From NCBI GenBank assembly GCA_023663805.1, contig JAMPGR010000001.1:245862-309861 (forward strand): a stretch of 64,000 nt of DNA, read 5' to 3'. This DNA is from Clostridium sp. (GTDB taxonomy: Bacteria > Bacteroidota > Bacteroidia > Bacteroidales > Muribaculaceae). Of this stretch, positions 26,291-35,514 are shown one piece after another (the stretch's first letter is position 1; the number at the start of each line of letters is the position of its first letter). A program made the position numbers and the translations under genes. The notes below the pieces were generated by a model. The model worked only from the letters and a program-made list of their open reading frames with translations, did no database searches and was not told where the DNA came from.

Positions 26291-29170
26291 TTACTTCTTC
26301 GATTTCTTGCGGGAGTCTGTCAGGTATGCAACCGGCGAGGCAACGAAGATTGTCGCGAGCGTACCGATGATGACACCGAAGATCATCGCGAAGGTGAACG
26401 AACGGATCGAGTCACCGCCGAGGATGAAGATACAGAGCAGCACGAGCAGGGTCGATGCCGAAGTCATGATTGTACGGCCGAGGGTCGAGTTGATCGACTT
26501 GTTGATCGTCGTGTAGAAATCCTGTTTCGGATAGAGACCGACATTCTCGCGAACGCGGTCGAAGACAACGACCGTATCGTTGATCTGATAACCGATGACC
26601 GTCAGAATCGCCGCGATGAACGACTGGTCGATTTCCATAGCGAAGGGGAAGAGACCCCAGAAGAAGGAGTAGAAGCCGATGATCGTGAAGGCGGTGAAGG
26701 CTACGGCAGCGAGAGCGCCGAGCGAGAAGGCGATGTTGCGGAAACGGATCAGGATGTAGATGAACATCGCGATCAGCGAGAGGATGACGGCGATATATGC
26801 GTCGTTACGCATGTCGTTCGCGACGGTCGGGCCGACCTTCTGCGACGAGAGAATACCGATCTGGTCGTTCGTCGCCGAGAAGGATTCGATGTCGATATCG
26901 CCGATTTCGTCCTTCAGGCCGGTATAGAGAATCTGGGTAATCTCCTGCTCGAGGTTCTCGGCGTCGGAGTCGATCTTGTAGTTGGTCGAGACGCGGACCT
27001 TCGTGTTGTCGTCGATTGTGATGACCGAAACCTGTGCGCCGTCGAACAGCGGAACGAGTTTGGCACGGATCTCTTCGGTCTTGACGGGGTGGTCGAACTG
27101 AACGACGTAGTTGCGTCCGCCCGAGAAGTCGATACCCTGGTTCAGGCCGCGGACGAAGAGCGAGACAATGACGGCAGCAATGATGACGAGGACAATCGTG
27201 AAACTGATACGTCGTGCGCCGAGGAAGTCGAAGTGGGCGTTGGTGAACATCTTGCGCGACAGCGGGGTCGTGAAGGTCAGCGAGTTGATTGCCTTGCTCT
27301 TTTCGCCGATGATGAAGACGAGGCGTGTCAGGAAGACGGCGGTGAAGAACGAGCAGATAATACCGATGATCAGGGTTGTTGCGAAGCCTTTGATCGGACC
27401 GGTTCCGTAGAAGAGGAGGATGACACCGGTGATGATCGACGTCAGGTTCGAGTCGAAGATTGCGGAGAAGGCGTTGCTGTAGCCGTCGGCGATAGCCGTG
27501 CGTACATTCTTGCCGGCGCGGAGTTCCTCCTTCGTACGCTCGAAGATCAGCACGTTAGCGTCGACCGCCATACCGAGGGCGAGGACGATACCGGCGATAC
27601 CCGAGAGGGTCAGCACGGCCTGGAACGAGGCGAGGATACCGAAGGTGAAGAAGAGGTTGAAGACCAGGCCGAGGTTGGCGATCAGGCCGGGTATCAGACC
27701 GTAGAAGGCGATCATGAAGATCATCAGAAGAACCAGGGCGATCGCGAACGACCAGAAGCCGTCTTCGATAGCCTGCTGGCCGAGGGTCGGACCGATCACG
27801 GTGTCGCTGATGATGTCGACGCGGGCAGCCATCTTACCGCTCTTCAGGACGTTGGCCAAGTCTTTGGCTTCGTCGGTCGTGAAGTTGCCGGTAATCTGCG
27901 AGCGGCCGCCTTCGATGACGGAGTTGACGTTCGGGGCGGAGTAGACCTGTCCGTCGAGGACAACGGCGACCTGTTTGTTCAGGTTGTTGCCCGTGATGCG
28001 GGCCCACTGTTTTGCGGCCTGCGAAGTCATGTTCATCGAGACGTAGTTGCCCGTTGTGTTGTCGAAGTCGCTGGTGGCCGAGGTGATGACGTCGCCGTCG
28101 AGGGCGGCCTTGCCGTTGGCGGTCTTCAGCGCGACGAGAGTGTAATACTCCATACGGCGCTTTGCGTTGGTCACGGTGTCGGTATACTCGAATTCGACGG
28201 GGTTGACCTCCCAGGCGAGTTTCAGGTTCGAGGGGAGGATACGGCGGGCGACGGGCGAGGCGATGATTTCGTCGATCGCGGCGCGGTTGTTAGGCGTTGC
28301 GATACCGACGGCGATCGGGGAGTTGCCTCCGGCCTGGAGGAAATAGCCCCAGAAGCCGCGGCCGTCCTTCGTCGTGTCGCTGGCGAGAGTCGAATGGAGT
28401 TCGGCGAGCTGGTTCGAGATTTCGCTCAGCGGAATTGTCTCGTAGAATTCGAGGTTAGCCGATGACTTCAGGAGTTCGCGGACACGGTCGTGTTCCTTGA
28501 CGCCAGGGAGTTCGAGCAGGATCTGGCCGTCTTTTTCGAGTTCCTGGATGTTTGGGGCGACGACGCCGAACTGGTCGATACGGTTGCGGAGGACGTTTGT
28601 CGAACTGCTGACGCGATCCTTCACCTCTTTTTTAAGAGCCTCCTCGACCTGGGCGGGGGTTGCGTCGCGCTGAACCTGGTCCTTGAAGACGACGGCGAGG
28701 TTGCCCTGGGGATCGATCTTGCGATATTGCTCGCAGAAAATCGAGACGTAGTCGTTGCTTTTGGTTTTGTTGACTATCGAGTCGGTGGCCTTGATGGCGC
28801 GGTCGAAATAGGGATTTCCGTCGCTTTTGGCCATCGAGCGGAGAATGTCGGGGACAGACACCTGGAGGGTCACGTTCATACCCCCCTTCAGGTCGAGGCC
28901 GAGGCCGACACCGAGTTTTTGTACTTCATTGAAGGTATATCCGAGGTAGACCTTCTCTTTCGAGATCGAATCGATATAGGCCTTGTAAGCCATACGATAG
29001 GTGTCGGAGTTCTGACCTTCTGTTCCGGCCACGGTCGTGGCATAGTCTTTCGCTTTGTTCTCGAAGTGGTTCGTCGCTATCGAGAATGAAAGATAAAAGA
29101 GGCAAATGATGACGAGGAATATCGCTATGACACCCGCCACTACACTTCCCAATTTTCCTTTGCTTTGCAT
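26291..29170 (-). CDS. secDF: Protein translocase subunit SecDF (fused)
   Basis: This 959-residue inner-membrane protein fuses SecD and SecF. It uses the proton gradient to pull proteins through SecYEG. The SecD part shows LGLDLKGGMNVTLQV near residue 90, a periplasmic domain and six helices with GIAGIVLALGMAVDANVLI. The SecF part starts near residue 680 and shows RGLNQGIDFSGGRNYVV and later TVIGYQINDTVVVFDRV. These are the conserved D-containing motifs of the proton path. The fused form is standard in Bacteroidota. It has its own promoter and terminator. The 755-residue open frame antisense to it is a composition shadow. Confidence 0.96.
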   Translation of the reverse strand: MQSKGKLGSVVAGVIAIFLVIICLFYLSFSIATNHFENKAKDYATTVAGTEGQNSDTYRMAYKAYIDSISKEKVYLGYTFNEVQKLGVGLGLDLKGGMNVTLQVSVPDILRSMAKSDGNPYFDRAIKATDSIVNKTKSNDYVSIFCEQYRKIDPQGNLAVVFKDQVQRDATPAQVEEALKKEVKDRVSSSTNVLRNRIDQFGVVAPNIQELEKDGQILLELPGVKEHDRVRELLKSSANLEFYETIPLSEISNQLAELHSTLASDTTKDGRGFWGYFLQAGGNSPIAVGIATPNNRAAIDEIIASPVARRILPSNLKLAWEVNPVEFEYTDTVTNAKRRMEYYTLVALKTANGKAALDGDVITSATSDFDNTTGNYVSMNMTSQAAKQWARITGNNLNKQVAVVLDGQVYSAPNVNSVIEGGRSQITGNFTTDEAKDLANVLKSGKMAARVDIISDTVIGPTLGQQAIEDGFWSFAIALVLLMIFMIAFYGLIPGLIANLGLVFNLFFTFGILASFQAVLTLSGIAGIVLALGMAVDANVLIFERTKEELRAGKNVRTAIADGYSNAFSAIFDSNLTSIITGVILLFYGTGPIKGFATTLIIGIICSFFTAVFLTRLVFIIGEKSKAINSLTFTTPLSRKMFTNAHFDFLGARRISFTIVLVIIAAVIVSLFVRGLNQGIDFSGGRNYVVQFDHPVKTEEIRAKLVPLFDGAQVSVITIDDNTKVRVSTNYKIDSDAENLEQEITQILYTGLKDEIGDIDIESFSATNDQIGILSSQKVGPTVANDMRNDAYIAVILSLIAMFIYILIRFRNIAFSLGALAAVAFTAFTIIGFYSFFWGLFPFAMEIDQSFIAAILTVIGYQINDTVVVFDRVRENVGLYPKQDFYTTINKSINSTLGRTIMTSASTLLVLLCIFILGGDSIRSFTFAMIFGVIIGTLATIFVASPVAYLTDSRKKSKK

Positions 29171-29225
29171 GAGTGGTTTAGTTGTTATTTGAGGTTAGTT
29201 ATTGTTTGCGTTTAGATTCAGCGTG

Positions 29226-29233
29226 CAAATATA
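29226..29233 (-). promoter_or_regulatory. -7 box upstream of secDF
   Basis: The minus strand reads TATATTTG, an exact match to the Bacteroidota -7 consensus, about 55 bases ahead of the secDF start; no good -33 box is visible at the expected distance. Confidence 0.6.
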
Positions 29234-29318
29234 CGACAACTTTTTGGATTAACATATCCGCTCGGGGTGTTTTTTAAGCTTTTAAGCGTCGTTTCGTCTC
29301 TTTGACCCAAATTATTCG

Positions 29319-29326
29319 TAAATTTG
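29319..29326 (+). promoter_or_regulatory. -7 box upstream of the Ig-like lipoprotein gene
   Basis: TAAATTTG matches the -7 consensus and lies 37 bases ahead of the ATG at 29364; the -33 region is only weakly T-rich. Confidence 0.6.
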
Positions 29327-29363
29327 CACCCGTAAAAACCCACAGAACACCCCGATTTTTGCA

Positions 29364-31445
29364 ATGAAGCCTTACCGTTCCCTGCTGCCGCTGTCAGCTC
29401 CCCTGCTGATCCTCGCGGCCATCATACAGTCCTGCGCCAGCATGGGCCGCCCGACCGGCGGTCCGCGCGACGAGGATCCCCCGGTGTTCCTCTACAGCAA
29501 CCCCGCCCCCGGCCAGTTGAACGTCTCGTCGAACCGCCTGCGGATCTATTTCAACGAGAATGTCCAGATCCAGGACCCGATGGAAAAGGTCGTCGTCTCG
29601 CCGGTTCAGAAGACCCCTCCGGCGGTGTCGGCCAACGGACGCTATGTCCAGGTCGAGTTCCGCGACACCCTCGTCAGCGACGTGACCTACACGATCGACT
29701 TCGCCGACGCGATCCGCGACCTAAACGAAGGGAACATCCTCGACGGCTTCGCGACCGACTTCGCGACCGGAGGCCACATCGACTCGCTCCGAATCTCCGG
29801 AATGGTTCTTCAGGCGTCGAACCTCGAGCCTGCCCAGGGGATGATCGTCGGGGTCTACAGCGTCCTCGACGACTCGGCCATCACTACCCTCCCCTTCGAG
29901 CGCATCACCAAGACAAACCAGCTCGGGCAGTTCACCGTCCGCAACCTGAAGCCCGGCTCATACCATATATTCGCCGTCAACGACGTCAACCGCGACTACC
30001 ACTGGGACCGGTCCGAGGATATCGCCTTCTACGACACGATCATAACCCCGACAGCGAACCGCGTCGAGGTCGCCGACACGCTCCTGTCGTCAGAAGGGAC
30101 CGATTCGGTCGTAACGCGATGGGTGACCGCCTACGAACCGAACGACATCCTGCTGACATGGTTCAACGAGAACTACCGATCGCAGTATCTCTCGAAATAT
30201 GAGCGCCCAGACCGCCGCCGGCTCCACTTCGAATTCGGAGCGCCATCGGACTCATTTCCCGTCATCAGGACGCTCTCGGGCGAACTCGCCGGAACGAGCG
30301 CCGAAAACTGGAGCGTCATGACCTCGTCGCTGACCCGCGACACGATCGACTACTGGATCAGCGACACGCTCGTCTCCGGACTCGACTCGCTGCTGATTGA
30401 GGCACGCTACCTACGGACCGACACCGCCGACCGTCTCAGTTGGACGACCGACACCCTCCGGATGTTCATGCGCGGCAACAGTACACGGAAGGCCGAACTG
30501 AAAAAGAAGGCCGAAGAGGAGAAAAAATGGGCCGAGGCGCTGAAGAAGGGTGACACGATCCCCGAGCCGAAGGTCCCGGCCCTGCCGCTGTCGCTCGACG
30601 GAACGACTGCCGAGGTCTACCGCCCGGTCAACCTGACAGCCGGACAGCCGGTCGTCTCCTTCGATACCGCTGCCGTCCGCTTCGAGATCAAAGTCGACAC
30701 CCTCTGGGAGCCCGCCCCGACACCCCGCTTCTTCAATCCCCAGCCTCTGAACCCAACGACCATCAGCGTCGACGTCGACTGGGAACCAGGCGCGACCTAC
30801 CGCCTGTCGATCGATTCGGCTGCACTCGTATCCCCCTGGGGCACAGTCAACGCCCCCTTCTCCGAAGAGTTCAAGGTCCGCAAACTCGACGAATACTCCT
30901 CGATCACATTCCTCATCACCGACCTCCCCGACTCGGTCCGCGCCTATGTCGAGATCCTGAGCAAACAGGACACCCCGGTCGACAAAGCCCTTGTCGACTC
31001 GACCGGAACAGCCTTCTTCGAATTCCTCCGCCCCTCCGACTACTATGCCCGCCTCTTTATCGACGCGAACCGGAACGGGAAATACGACGAAGGGAACCTC
31101 GCCGCGAAAATCCAGCCCGAGGAGGTCTACTACTACCCGAAGAAAATCAAACTGAAACAGAACTGGGACATCAGCCAGGACTGGCGTATCTTCGAACTCC
31201 CGCTCGACCTCCAGAAACCCTCCGACATAAAGAAGAACAAGCCTGCGCGCAAGCCCGGCGAAATGAACGACCGCGACCGATATTACGACGACGAAGAGTA
31301 TGACGAGGATGAGGAAAACTTCGGAACGAACTTCTACGACCAGTTTAACCGCGACAACTTCGACAACCGCCGCAGCCGCAACAACAACCGAAGCAACAAC
31401 TATAACCGGAACAACAGTTTCCGGAACAGCGGTTTCGGCTTCTAA
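29364..31445 (+). CDS. Ig-like (Big_5) domain lipoprotein
   Basis: This 693-residue protein starts with a lipoprotein signal peptide whose lipobox is IQSC, followed by the conserved GRPTGGPRDEDPP and SNPAPGQLNVSSN of a family found throughout Bacteroidota. The first 130 residues form a bacterial Ig-like Big_5 domain; the region around residues 145-225 resembles a second beta-sandwich with NDVNRDYHWD. A lysine- and glutamate-rich helix lies near residue 375, and another NRNGKYDEGN calcium-loop-like motif near 570. The last 60 residues are a low-complexity tail of asparagine, arginine and aspartate. Its role is unknown, probably at the outer membrane. rex follows 20 bases later. Confidence 0.8.
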   Translation: MKPYRSLLPLSAPLLILAAIIQSCASMGRPTGGPRDEDPPVFLYSNPAPGQLNVSSNRLRIYFNENVQIQDPMEKVVVSPVQKTPPAVSANGRYVQVEFRDTLVSDVTYTIDFADAIRDLNEGNILDGFATDFATGGHIDSLRISGMVLQASNLEPAQGMIVGVYSVLDDSAITTLPFERITKTNQLGQFTVRNLKPGSYHIFAVNDVNRDYHWDRSEDIAFYDTIITPTANRVEVADTLLSSEGTDSVVTRWVTAYEPNDILLTWFNENYRSQYLSKYERPDRRRLHFEFGAPSDSFPVIRTLSGELAGTSAENWSVMTSSLTRDTIDYWISDTLVSGLDSLLIEARYLRTDTADRLSWTTDTLRMFMRGNSTRKAELKKKAEEEKKWAEALKKGDTIPEPKVPALPLSLDGTTAEVYRPVNLTAGQPVVSFDTAAVRFEIKVDTLWEPAPTPRFFNPQPLNPTTISVDVDWEPGATYRLSIDSAALVSPWGTVNAPFSEEFKVRKLDEYSSITFLITDLPDSVRAYVEILSKQDTPVDKALVDSTGTAFFEFLRPSDYYARLFIDANRNGKYDEGNLAAKIQPEEVYYYPKKIKLKQNWDISQDWRIFELPLDLQKPSDIKKNKPARKPGEMNDRDRYYDDEEYDEDEENFGTNFYDQFNRDNFDNRRSRNNNRSNNYNRNNSFRNSGFGF

Positions 31446-31465
31446 GACAAGGAACATTGACTAAT

Positions 31466-32137
31466 ATGATTGATCCGAAAAATCTTTCGCAGAAGGGGAT
31501 TCTTCCCGAGCCGACACTACGGCGCCTGCCGTGGTATCTGGCCTATGTCAAACTGCTCCGCGAGCGGGGCGTCGAGTTCGTTTCGTCGACGGCAATCGCG
31601 AAGGAACTGAACGTCGACTCATCGCAGATTGCCAAAGACCTGTCGTTTCTCGAACTCCGCGGCAAGACCCGTATCGGTTATGAGGTCTCGCAACTCGAGG
31701 GGGCGCTCCGCGACTTCCTCGGCTTCAACGAGCCCCACCGCGCCATAATCGTCGGCGTCGGAAGCCTCGGCGCGGCGCTGATCGCCGACAGCGGCCTCAG
31801 CCACTACGGTCTCGACATCGTCGCCGGTTTCGACATCGATCCGGCGGTTGTCGGCTCGACGATCCGGGGCGTTCCGGTCCACGACCTCCGCGAACTCGAA
31901 AGCCGCCGCGCCCGTCTCGAGGCGGAAATCGGAATCATAACCGTCCCGGTCGACCAGGCCCAGGAGGTCGCCGACCTGCTGGTTGCCTCCGGCATCAAGG
32001 CCCTCTGGAACTTCACCCCCTTCAGAATCCGTACGTCGGCGGGGATCGTCGTGACGAACACATCGATCTATGCCCACCTCGCCGTCATGTATAACCGCCT
32101 CGACCTGAGCCGTTCGGGGCTGACCGATATCCTATGA
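31466..32137 (+). CDS. rex: Redox-sensing transcriptional repressor Rex
   Basis: Rex is a cytoplasmic repressor that senses the NADH/NAD ratio and controls fermentation and respiration genes. The 223-residue protein has a winged-helix N-terminus with PEPTLRRLPWYLAYV and a helix containing SSQIAKDLSFLELRGKTRIGY. A Rossmann domain follows with IIVGVGSLGAAL as the nucleotide-binding loop, and a final swapped helix. The ATG at 31466 gives the usual N-terminus; a TTG three codons upstream (31457) is an alternative. The next gene overlaps it by four bases. Confidence 0.94.
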   Translation: MIDPKNLSQKGILPEPTLRRLPWYLAYVKLLRERGVEFVSSTAIAKELNVDSSQIAKDLSFLELRGKTRIGYEVSQLEGALRDFLGFNEPHRAIIVGVGSLGAALIADSGLSHYGLDIVAGFDIDPAVVGSTIRGVPVHDLRELESRRARLEAEIGIITVPVDQAQEVADLLVASGIKALWNFTPFRIRTSAGIVVTNTSIYAHLAVMYNRLDLSRSGLTDIL

Positions 32138-32685
32138 AAGTCATCTGTCTGAACCGCCGTGTCGGGGACGTGCTCCCCGATCCCCCCTCGCTGACAATCA
32201 TCCCCGACTCCGCTCTGGTCATCAACAACAACCCCCTTTTCGTTCCGAACTTCGCCGGGCGATGGACGGCGCGATTCTATGTCGCCTTCCGGATCTGCCG
32301 CCTAGGGAAAGCGATGCCGCGGAAATTCGCCCGCCGATACTACGACGGGGTTACGGTCGCTCTTCGCGCCGTTCCGGTCGGAATGCCAGAACCTGAATGC
32401 GACGGACTGCTCGGAGCGTTCGACAACTGTGTTGTTCCGGGACAATGGCTGGAGATTCCCGCTGACGGGCACCTCGAAATCGGCTGCGCAGCGACGGTCA
32501 TCTCCGCCTCAGGAGAGTTGACGATGATCGACGAAGCCCTCGAAATTATCGGCCGCTATATGACCCTCAGGATGGGCGACATCGTGATGCTCGGCGCGTT
32601 GCCGCTCGAAATCCCCCTGGAGATCAACCAAACCTACAGCGCAACAATAAACGGACAGGCGGCCCTCGCCGCCCGCACAAAATAG
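32134..32685 (+). CDS. Fumarylacetoacetate-hydrolase-fold protein lacking metal ligands
   Basis: This 183-residue protein resembles the Bacteroidota branch of the FAH family: the segment RICRLGKAM followed by KFARRYYDGVTV lines up with a conserved block of those enzymes, and GDIVMLGALPLEIPLEI sits where GDIIFTGTP-type sequence usually lies. At the places where the enzymes carry metal-binding glutamates (an E-x-E just before RICRLGK) and an aspartate (after YYDxVTV) this protein has RFYVAF and ALRAVP. It is therefore probably not a hydrolase. It overlaps rex by four bases, which suggests co-translation. The assignment rests on remembered family patterns. Confidence 0.6.
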   Translation: MKVICLNRRVGDVLPDPPSLTIIPDSALVINNNPLFVPNFAGRWTARFYVAFRICRLGKAMPRKFARRYYDGVTVALRAVPVGMPEPECDGLLGAFDNCVVPGQWLEIPADGHLEIGCAATVISASGELTMIDEALEIIGRYMTLRMGDIVMLGALPLEIPLEINQTYSATINGQAALAARTK

Positions 32686-32752
32686 GGTATCATCCATTTT
32701 CCCTATCTACACAAACCGTCACTCCAAGTTCACCAGTTTCTTACCGTCCTGT

Positions 32753-33598
32753 TTATATGTGTTGAACCTCATTAATCATCCATTTGCCATTTTCACTCAC
32801 GACCGAGACTTTGAAACGAATTTCGTGGTCTTTAAAGCGGCTATAACTAACGATAAAATTATCTGCGCCAGACTCTTCAATATTCAGGCTGTTGAACCAG
32901 TAGATGTCAAAATCACACGACATAATTATCGGGTCGTAGCAGTCGCTTCCGATTTCGCCCTGCATCTCCTCAATGGTTGAAGCAATGCTATGGAGCATCG
33001 TCTTTGTACAATATTTCCGACGCATGTCTTGCAATTTCTGCTCAAGGTCGGGGGCCATCGTTGCATACAGATATGTATAGTTGCAATAGAACGAGCGCAT
33101 GAATTCAAGAGCGTTTTTCTGCGTTACCTTTCCGCAGGACTTGATGTCAAATAGGCTGTTGCCTTGCCATTCTCCCCAGTATGGAGTCACATAGGAGAAG
33201 CGGAAGTCGTCTCCGACTTTTGTAATCATTACAGGAATCACGGTTGGCACTCCACCTTCTTCCCAGGTGTGGTTTACCTGATACCAATTTCCCTCCAGAT
33301 GGCTACACGATACACTCTCAACCCCATAGTCTGAATAATCTTGAGCACGTAGCATTGCATCGTCGTCAGTCACTGAAGATAACCGACCGAGTTTCGCCCA
33401 CATCTCAGGGGTAAACAGTTGTTTGGGCATCAATGTGTCGCGATAATCATGCGTCATCCATTTACGGTAGGCGTCCACCACCCATTTCTCACATACTGCA
33501 GTGTCGTCAGCCACCGCAGTTTTCTTTGAGGCGAAGCCAAATGAGGCAAATAGGCTGACAAAAATAATAATGATTAAATTCTTTACCATCTGCATCAT
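32753..33598 (-). CDS. Exported protein of unknown function, DUF3828-like
   Basis: This 281-residue protein has a signal peptide (KNLIIIIFVSLFASFGFA) and a mature part that looks like two NTF2-like halves: each begins with an aromatic helix (VVDAYRKWM; FMRSFYCNYTYLY), has a leucine-methionine helix, and ends with beta-strands, the last reading NGKWMINEV. This is reminiscent of DUF3828, but I am not certain. Base composition is visibly AT-richer than both neighbours, and codon choice differs, so it may be a recent arrival. ATG codons at 33598, 33595 and 33589 are all possible starts. It lies 13 bases downstream of the endonuclease-fold gene. Confidence 0.65.
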   Translation of the reverse strand: MMQMVKNLIIIIFVSLFASFGFASKKTAVADDTAVCEKWVVDAYRKWMTHDYRDTLMPKQLFTPEMWAKLGRLSSVTDDDAMLRAQDYSDYGVESVSCSHLEGNWYQVNHTWEEGGVPTVIPVMITKVGDDFRFSYVTPYWGEWQGNSLFDIKSCGKVTQKNALEFMRSFYCNYTYLYATMAPDLEQKLQDMRRKYCTKTMLHSIASTIEEMQGEIGSDCYDPIIMSCDFDIYWFNSLNIEESGADNFIVSYSRFKDHEIRFKVSVVSENGKWMINEVQHI

Positions 33599-33611
33599 GG
33601 ATCCAGAGGTC

Positions 33612-34685
33612 TCATTTCGCCTGGCGGATCAGGAAGATCTCGGTCGGGAAGTGGTCGGAGTAGCCGTTGAGGAAGACGCCCCCTGAGTAGGTTCGCAGGG
33701 GGTAGCCCTGTCGGCTTCCCTGACGGTCCTTCAGGAAGTCGAAATTATTGACCTGCGCGCGCCAGTAGTGGAGGCCGCCGGTGTTCTTCTCGAGGAGCGT
33801 CCCCGAGACGATAATCTGGTCGAAGAGATTCCACTGGCTCTTGTAGGCCAGCGTTCCGATACCATCCTTCTGGAGAATGTCCCACCAGGGATTGAAGAAG
33901 CCATGCTCGGCGACATCGTTCTGTTTCCGTTTCGCCCCGAGCACTTCGGCGCAGGAGCGGTCCATCGGGTCGTCGTTCAGGTCACCCATGACGATGACAC
34001 CCTGGTTCGGACGAATCTGCCAGAGCGAGTCGGCGATATGCTTCGACAGAGCAGCGGCGGCTTCGCGGAGATATGACGACTGCTCCTGACCGCCGAGGCG
34101 CGAGGGCCAGTGGTTCACGATAATGCTGACCGTGTCTTTCATCTCGGGGAGAAACACACCGGTCACACACATCTGGTCGCGCGTCCGGAAATTAGGATTC
34201 GATTCGATTGTCAGCGTATGGTTCGTGACATTCAAGACATGGAAAAGGCGGGGATTATAGAGGAGACCGACATCGACGCCGCGACGGTCGGGGCTGTCGT
34301 GGTGGACGACCTGGAGTTTCCACTTGCTGATCGGAGCAGCCTTAACGAGATCGTCGAGAACCGTCTTGTTCTCAATCTCCGATACGCCGATGACGGCCGG
34401 CCCGATCGGGGTCGTCTTCGTTGTCATCGCGGCGATACAGTTCGCCAGGTTCTCGATCTTCGACCAGTATTTCCGGCCGTTCCACTGGCGCGAGCCTTTC
34501 GGAGAGAACTCGAGGTCGTAGGATCCGTTGTTGTTGATCGTGTCGAAAAGATTTTCGAGATTATAGAACGCGACGCCGTAGACGCGCATCTGGTTCTCCC
34601 CGACCGTCGAGTTATTCGTGGTTCTCTGGGCCGAAGCGACGACGCCGAGGGAAAGTGCAAAAAACAACAAGAGCAGTTTTTTCAT
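33612..34685 (-). CDS. Exported endonuclease/exonuclease/phosphatase-fold protein
   Basis: This 357-residue protein has a signal peptide (MKKLLLLFFALSLGVVASAQ) and an EEP-superfamily domain. Visible catalytic landmarks are YNLENLFD, IGVSEIENK (metal glutamate), RRGVDVGLLY, VNHWPSRLGG (histidine), VMGDLNDDP (aspartate-asparagine pair) and GYSDHFPTEI (final D-H pair). The fold cleaves phosphodiester or phosphomonoester bonds; in Bacteroidota secreted members of this kind are annotated as endonucleases, but a lipid or sugar phosphate substrate is also possible. The start at 34685 fits the promoter at 34773-34780. Confidence 0.88.
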   Translation of the reverse strand: MKKLLLLFFALSLGVVASAQRTTNNSTVGENQMRVYGVAFYNLENLFDTINNNGSYDLEFSPKGSRQWNGRKYWSKIENLANCIAAMTTKTTPIGPAVIGVSEIENKTVLDDLVKAAPISKWKLQVVHHDSPDRRGVDVGLLYNPRLFHVLNVTNHTLTIESNPNFRTRDQMCVTGVFLPEMKDTVSIIVNHWPSRLGGQEQSSYLREAAAALSKHIADSLWQIRPNQGVIVMGDLNDDPMDRSCAEVLGAKRKQNDVAEHGFFNPWWDILQKDGIGTLAYKSQWNLFDQIIVSGTLLEKNTGGLHYWRAQVNNFDFLKDRQGSRQGYPLRTYSGGVFLNGYSDHFPTEIFLIRQAK

Positions 34686-34736
34686 TTCTTTAGAATTGGT
34701 TATCAGACTGATTTTTTTGATTCTGAGTAAAATATC

Positions 34737-34765
34737 GTTTCCGCCGGCCTCCGGCCGGCGGAAAC
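34737..34765 (-). other. 13-bp perfect hairpin at the 5' end of the EEP transcript
   Basis: Arms 34737-34749 and 34753-34765 pair perfectly around a three-base loop. The predicted transcript start (about 34766, from the -7 box at 34773-34780) places the hairpin at the very 5' end of the mRNA, 52 bases ahead of the start codon. It lies between divergent genes, so it is not a normal terminator. Confidence 0.65.
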
Positions 34766-34772
34766 TTCAGCG

Positions 34773-34780
34773 CAAAGTTA
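34773..34780 (-). promoter_or_regulatory. -7 box for the EEP-fold gene
   Basis: The minus strand reads TAACTTTG, an exact consensus match. Confidence 0.6.
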
Positions 34781-34787
34781 AGAAATT

Positions 34788-34822
34788 TTTGGCGACTAAG
34801 CGAAAAATAATGATTACCTTTG
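34788..34822 (+). promoter_or_regulatory. Promoter for the UPF0126 gene
   Basis: TTTG (34788-34791) and TACCTTTG (34815-34822) are separated by 23 bases, slightly longer than usual. The start codon is 22 bases downstream. Confidence 0.6.
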
Positions 34823-34844
34823 CGGCGCACTGACTCTGCAGACA

Positions 34845-35456
34845 ATGGACAATCTGTTTTTGCTCATAATCGAGATCGCCGGAACCGTGGCCTTCGCCAT
34901 CAGTGGCATCAGAATGGCCGCCCAGAAACATTTCGACTGGTTCGGCGCCTATATCGTCGGGCTCGTCACGGCCATCGGCGGCGGCACGCTCCGCGATGTG
35001 CTGCTCGACATCCCCGTTTTCTGGATGCAGACATGGTGGTATCTGGCGATCACGGCGCTGTCGCTCGTCGTCGTAATCATCTTCAAATCGAAACTCGTCG
35101 AGCGTCAGGAGCGACTCCTCTTTATATTTGACACAATCGGACTGGCGCTATTCTGCGTCATCGGCGTTCAGAAAACCCTCGCGACGGGCTACCCGATGTG
35201 GGTTGCCTCGATCATGGGCATCATAACCGGCGCCTTCGGCGGCGTCATCCGCGATATCCTGATCAATGTCGAGCCCCTCGTTTTCCGAAAAGATATCTAC
35301 GCTACCGCCTGCCTCGCCGGAGTCGTCGTCTACTGGATTATCCTCGCCCTCGGCGGGACAGATTTCGCCGGACAAATCAGTTGTGCGCTGACCGTCATTA
35401 TACTCCGCGTCATCGCCGTCAAATACAGCCTCTCGCTCCCCGAAGTCCCCGACTGA
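34845..35456 (+). CDS. UPF0126 / trimeric intracellular cation channel (TRIC) family membrane protein
   Basis: This 203-residue inner-membrane protein has seven hydrophobic helices arranged as two repeats of the YadS/UPF0126 unit: FAISGIRMAA with VTAIGGGTLRDVLL in the first, and FCVIGVQKTL with GIITGAFGGVIRDIL in the second. The repeated GGGxxRD motif kinks the pore helices in TRIC-like potassium channels. A cation (or, in some bacterial members, glycine) transport role is known for the family; the substrate here is not determined. It is a single-gene unit with its own promoter. Confidence 0.9.
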   Translation: MDNLFLLIIEIAGTVAFAISGIRMAAQKHFDWFGAYIVGLVTAIGGGTLRDVLLDIPVFWMQTWWYLAITALSLVVVIIFKSKLVERQERLLFIFDTIGLALFCVIGVQKTLATGYPMWVASIMGIITGAFGGVIRDILINVEPLVFRKDIYATACLAGVVVYWIILALGGTDFAGQISCALTVIILRVIAVKYSLSLPEVPD

Positions 35457-35514
35457 CGGCCCCGACTCACTAATTTCGGTTAGACCGGGAGCCGAAAATC
35501 CCCGAAAATCGGTA

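Noticed and set aside
26198..28465. Open frame of 755 residues on the plus strand
   Set aside because: It lies antisense to secDF, is extremely rich in aspartate, glutamate, valine and arginine, has no recognisable domain, and is the typical mirror frame of a GC-rich gene.
32686..32752. Terminator between the FAH-fold gene and the DUF3828-like gene
   Set aside because: Only a six-base stem (ATAGGG/CCCTAT) is present, without a T-run on either strand in the right place.
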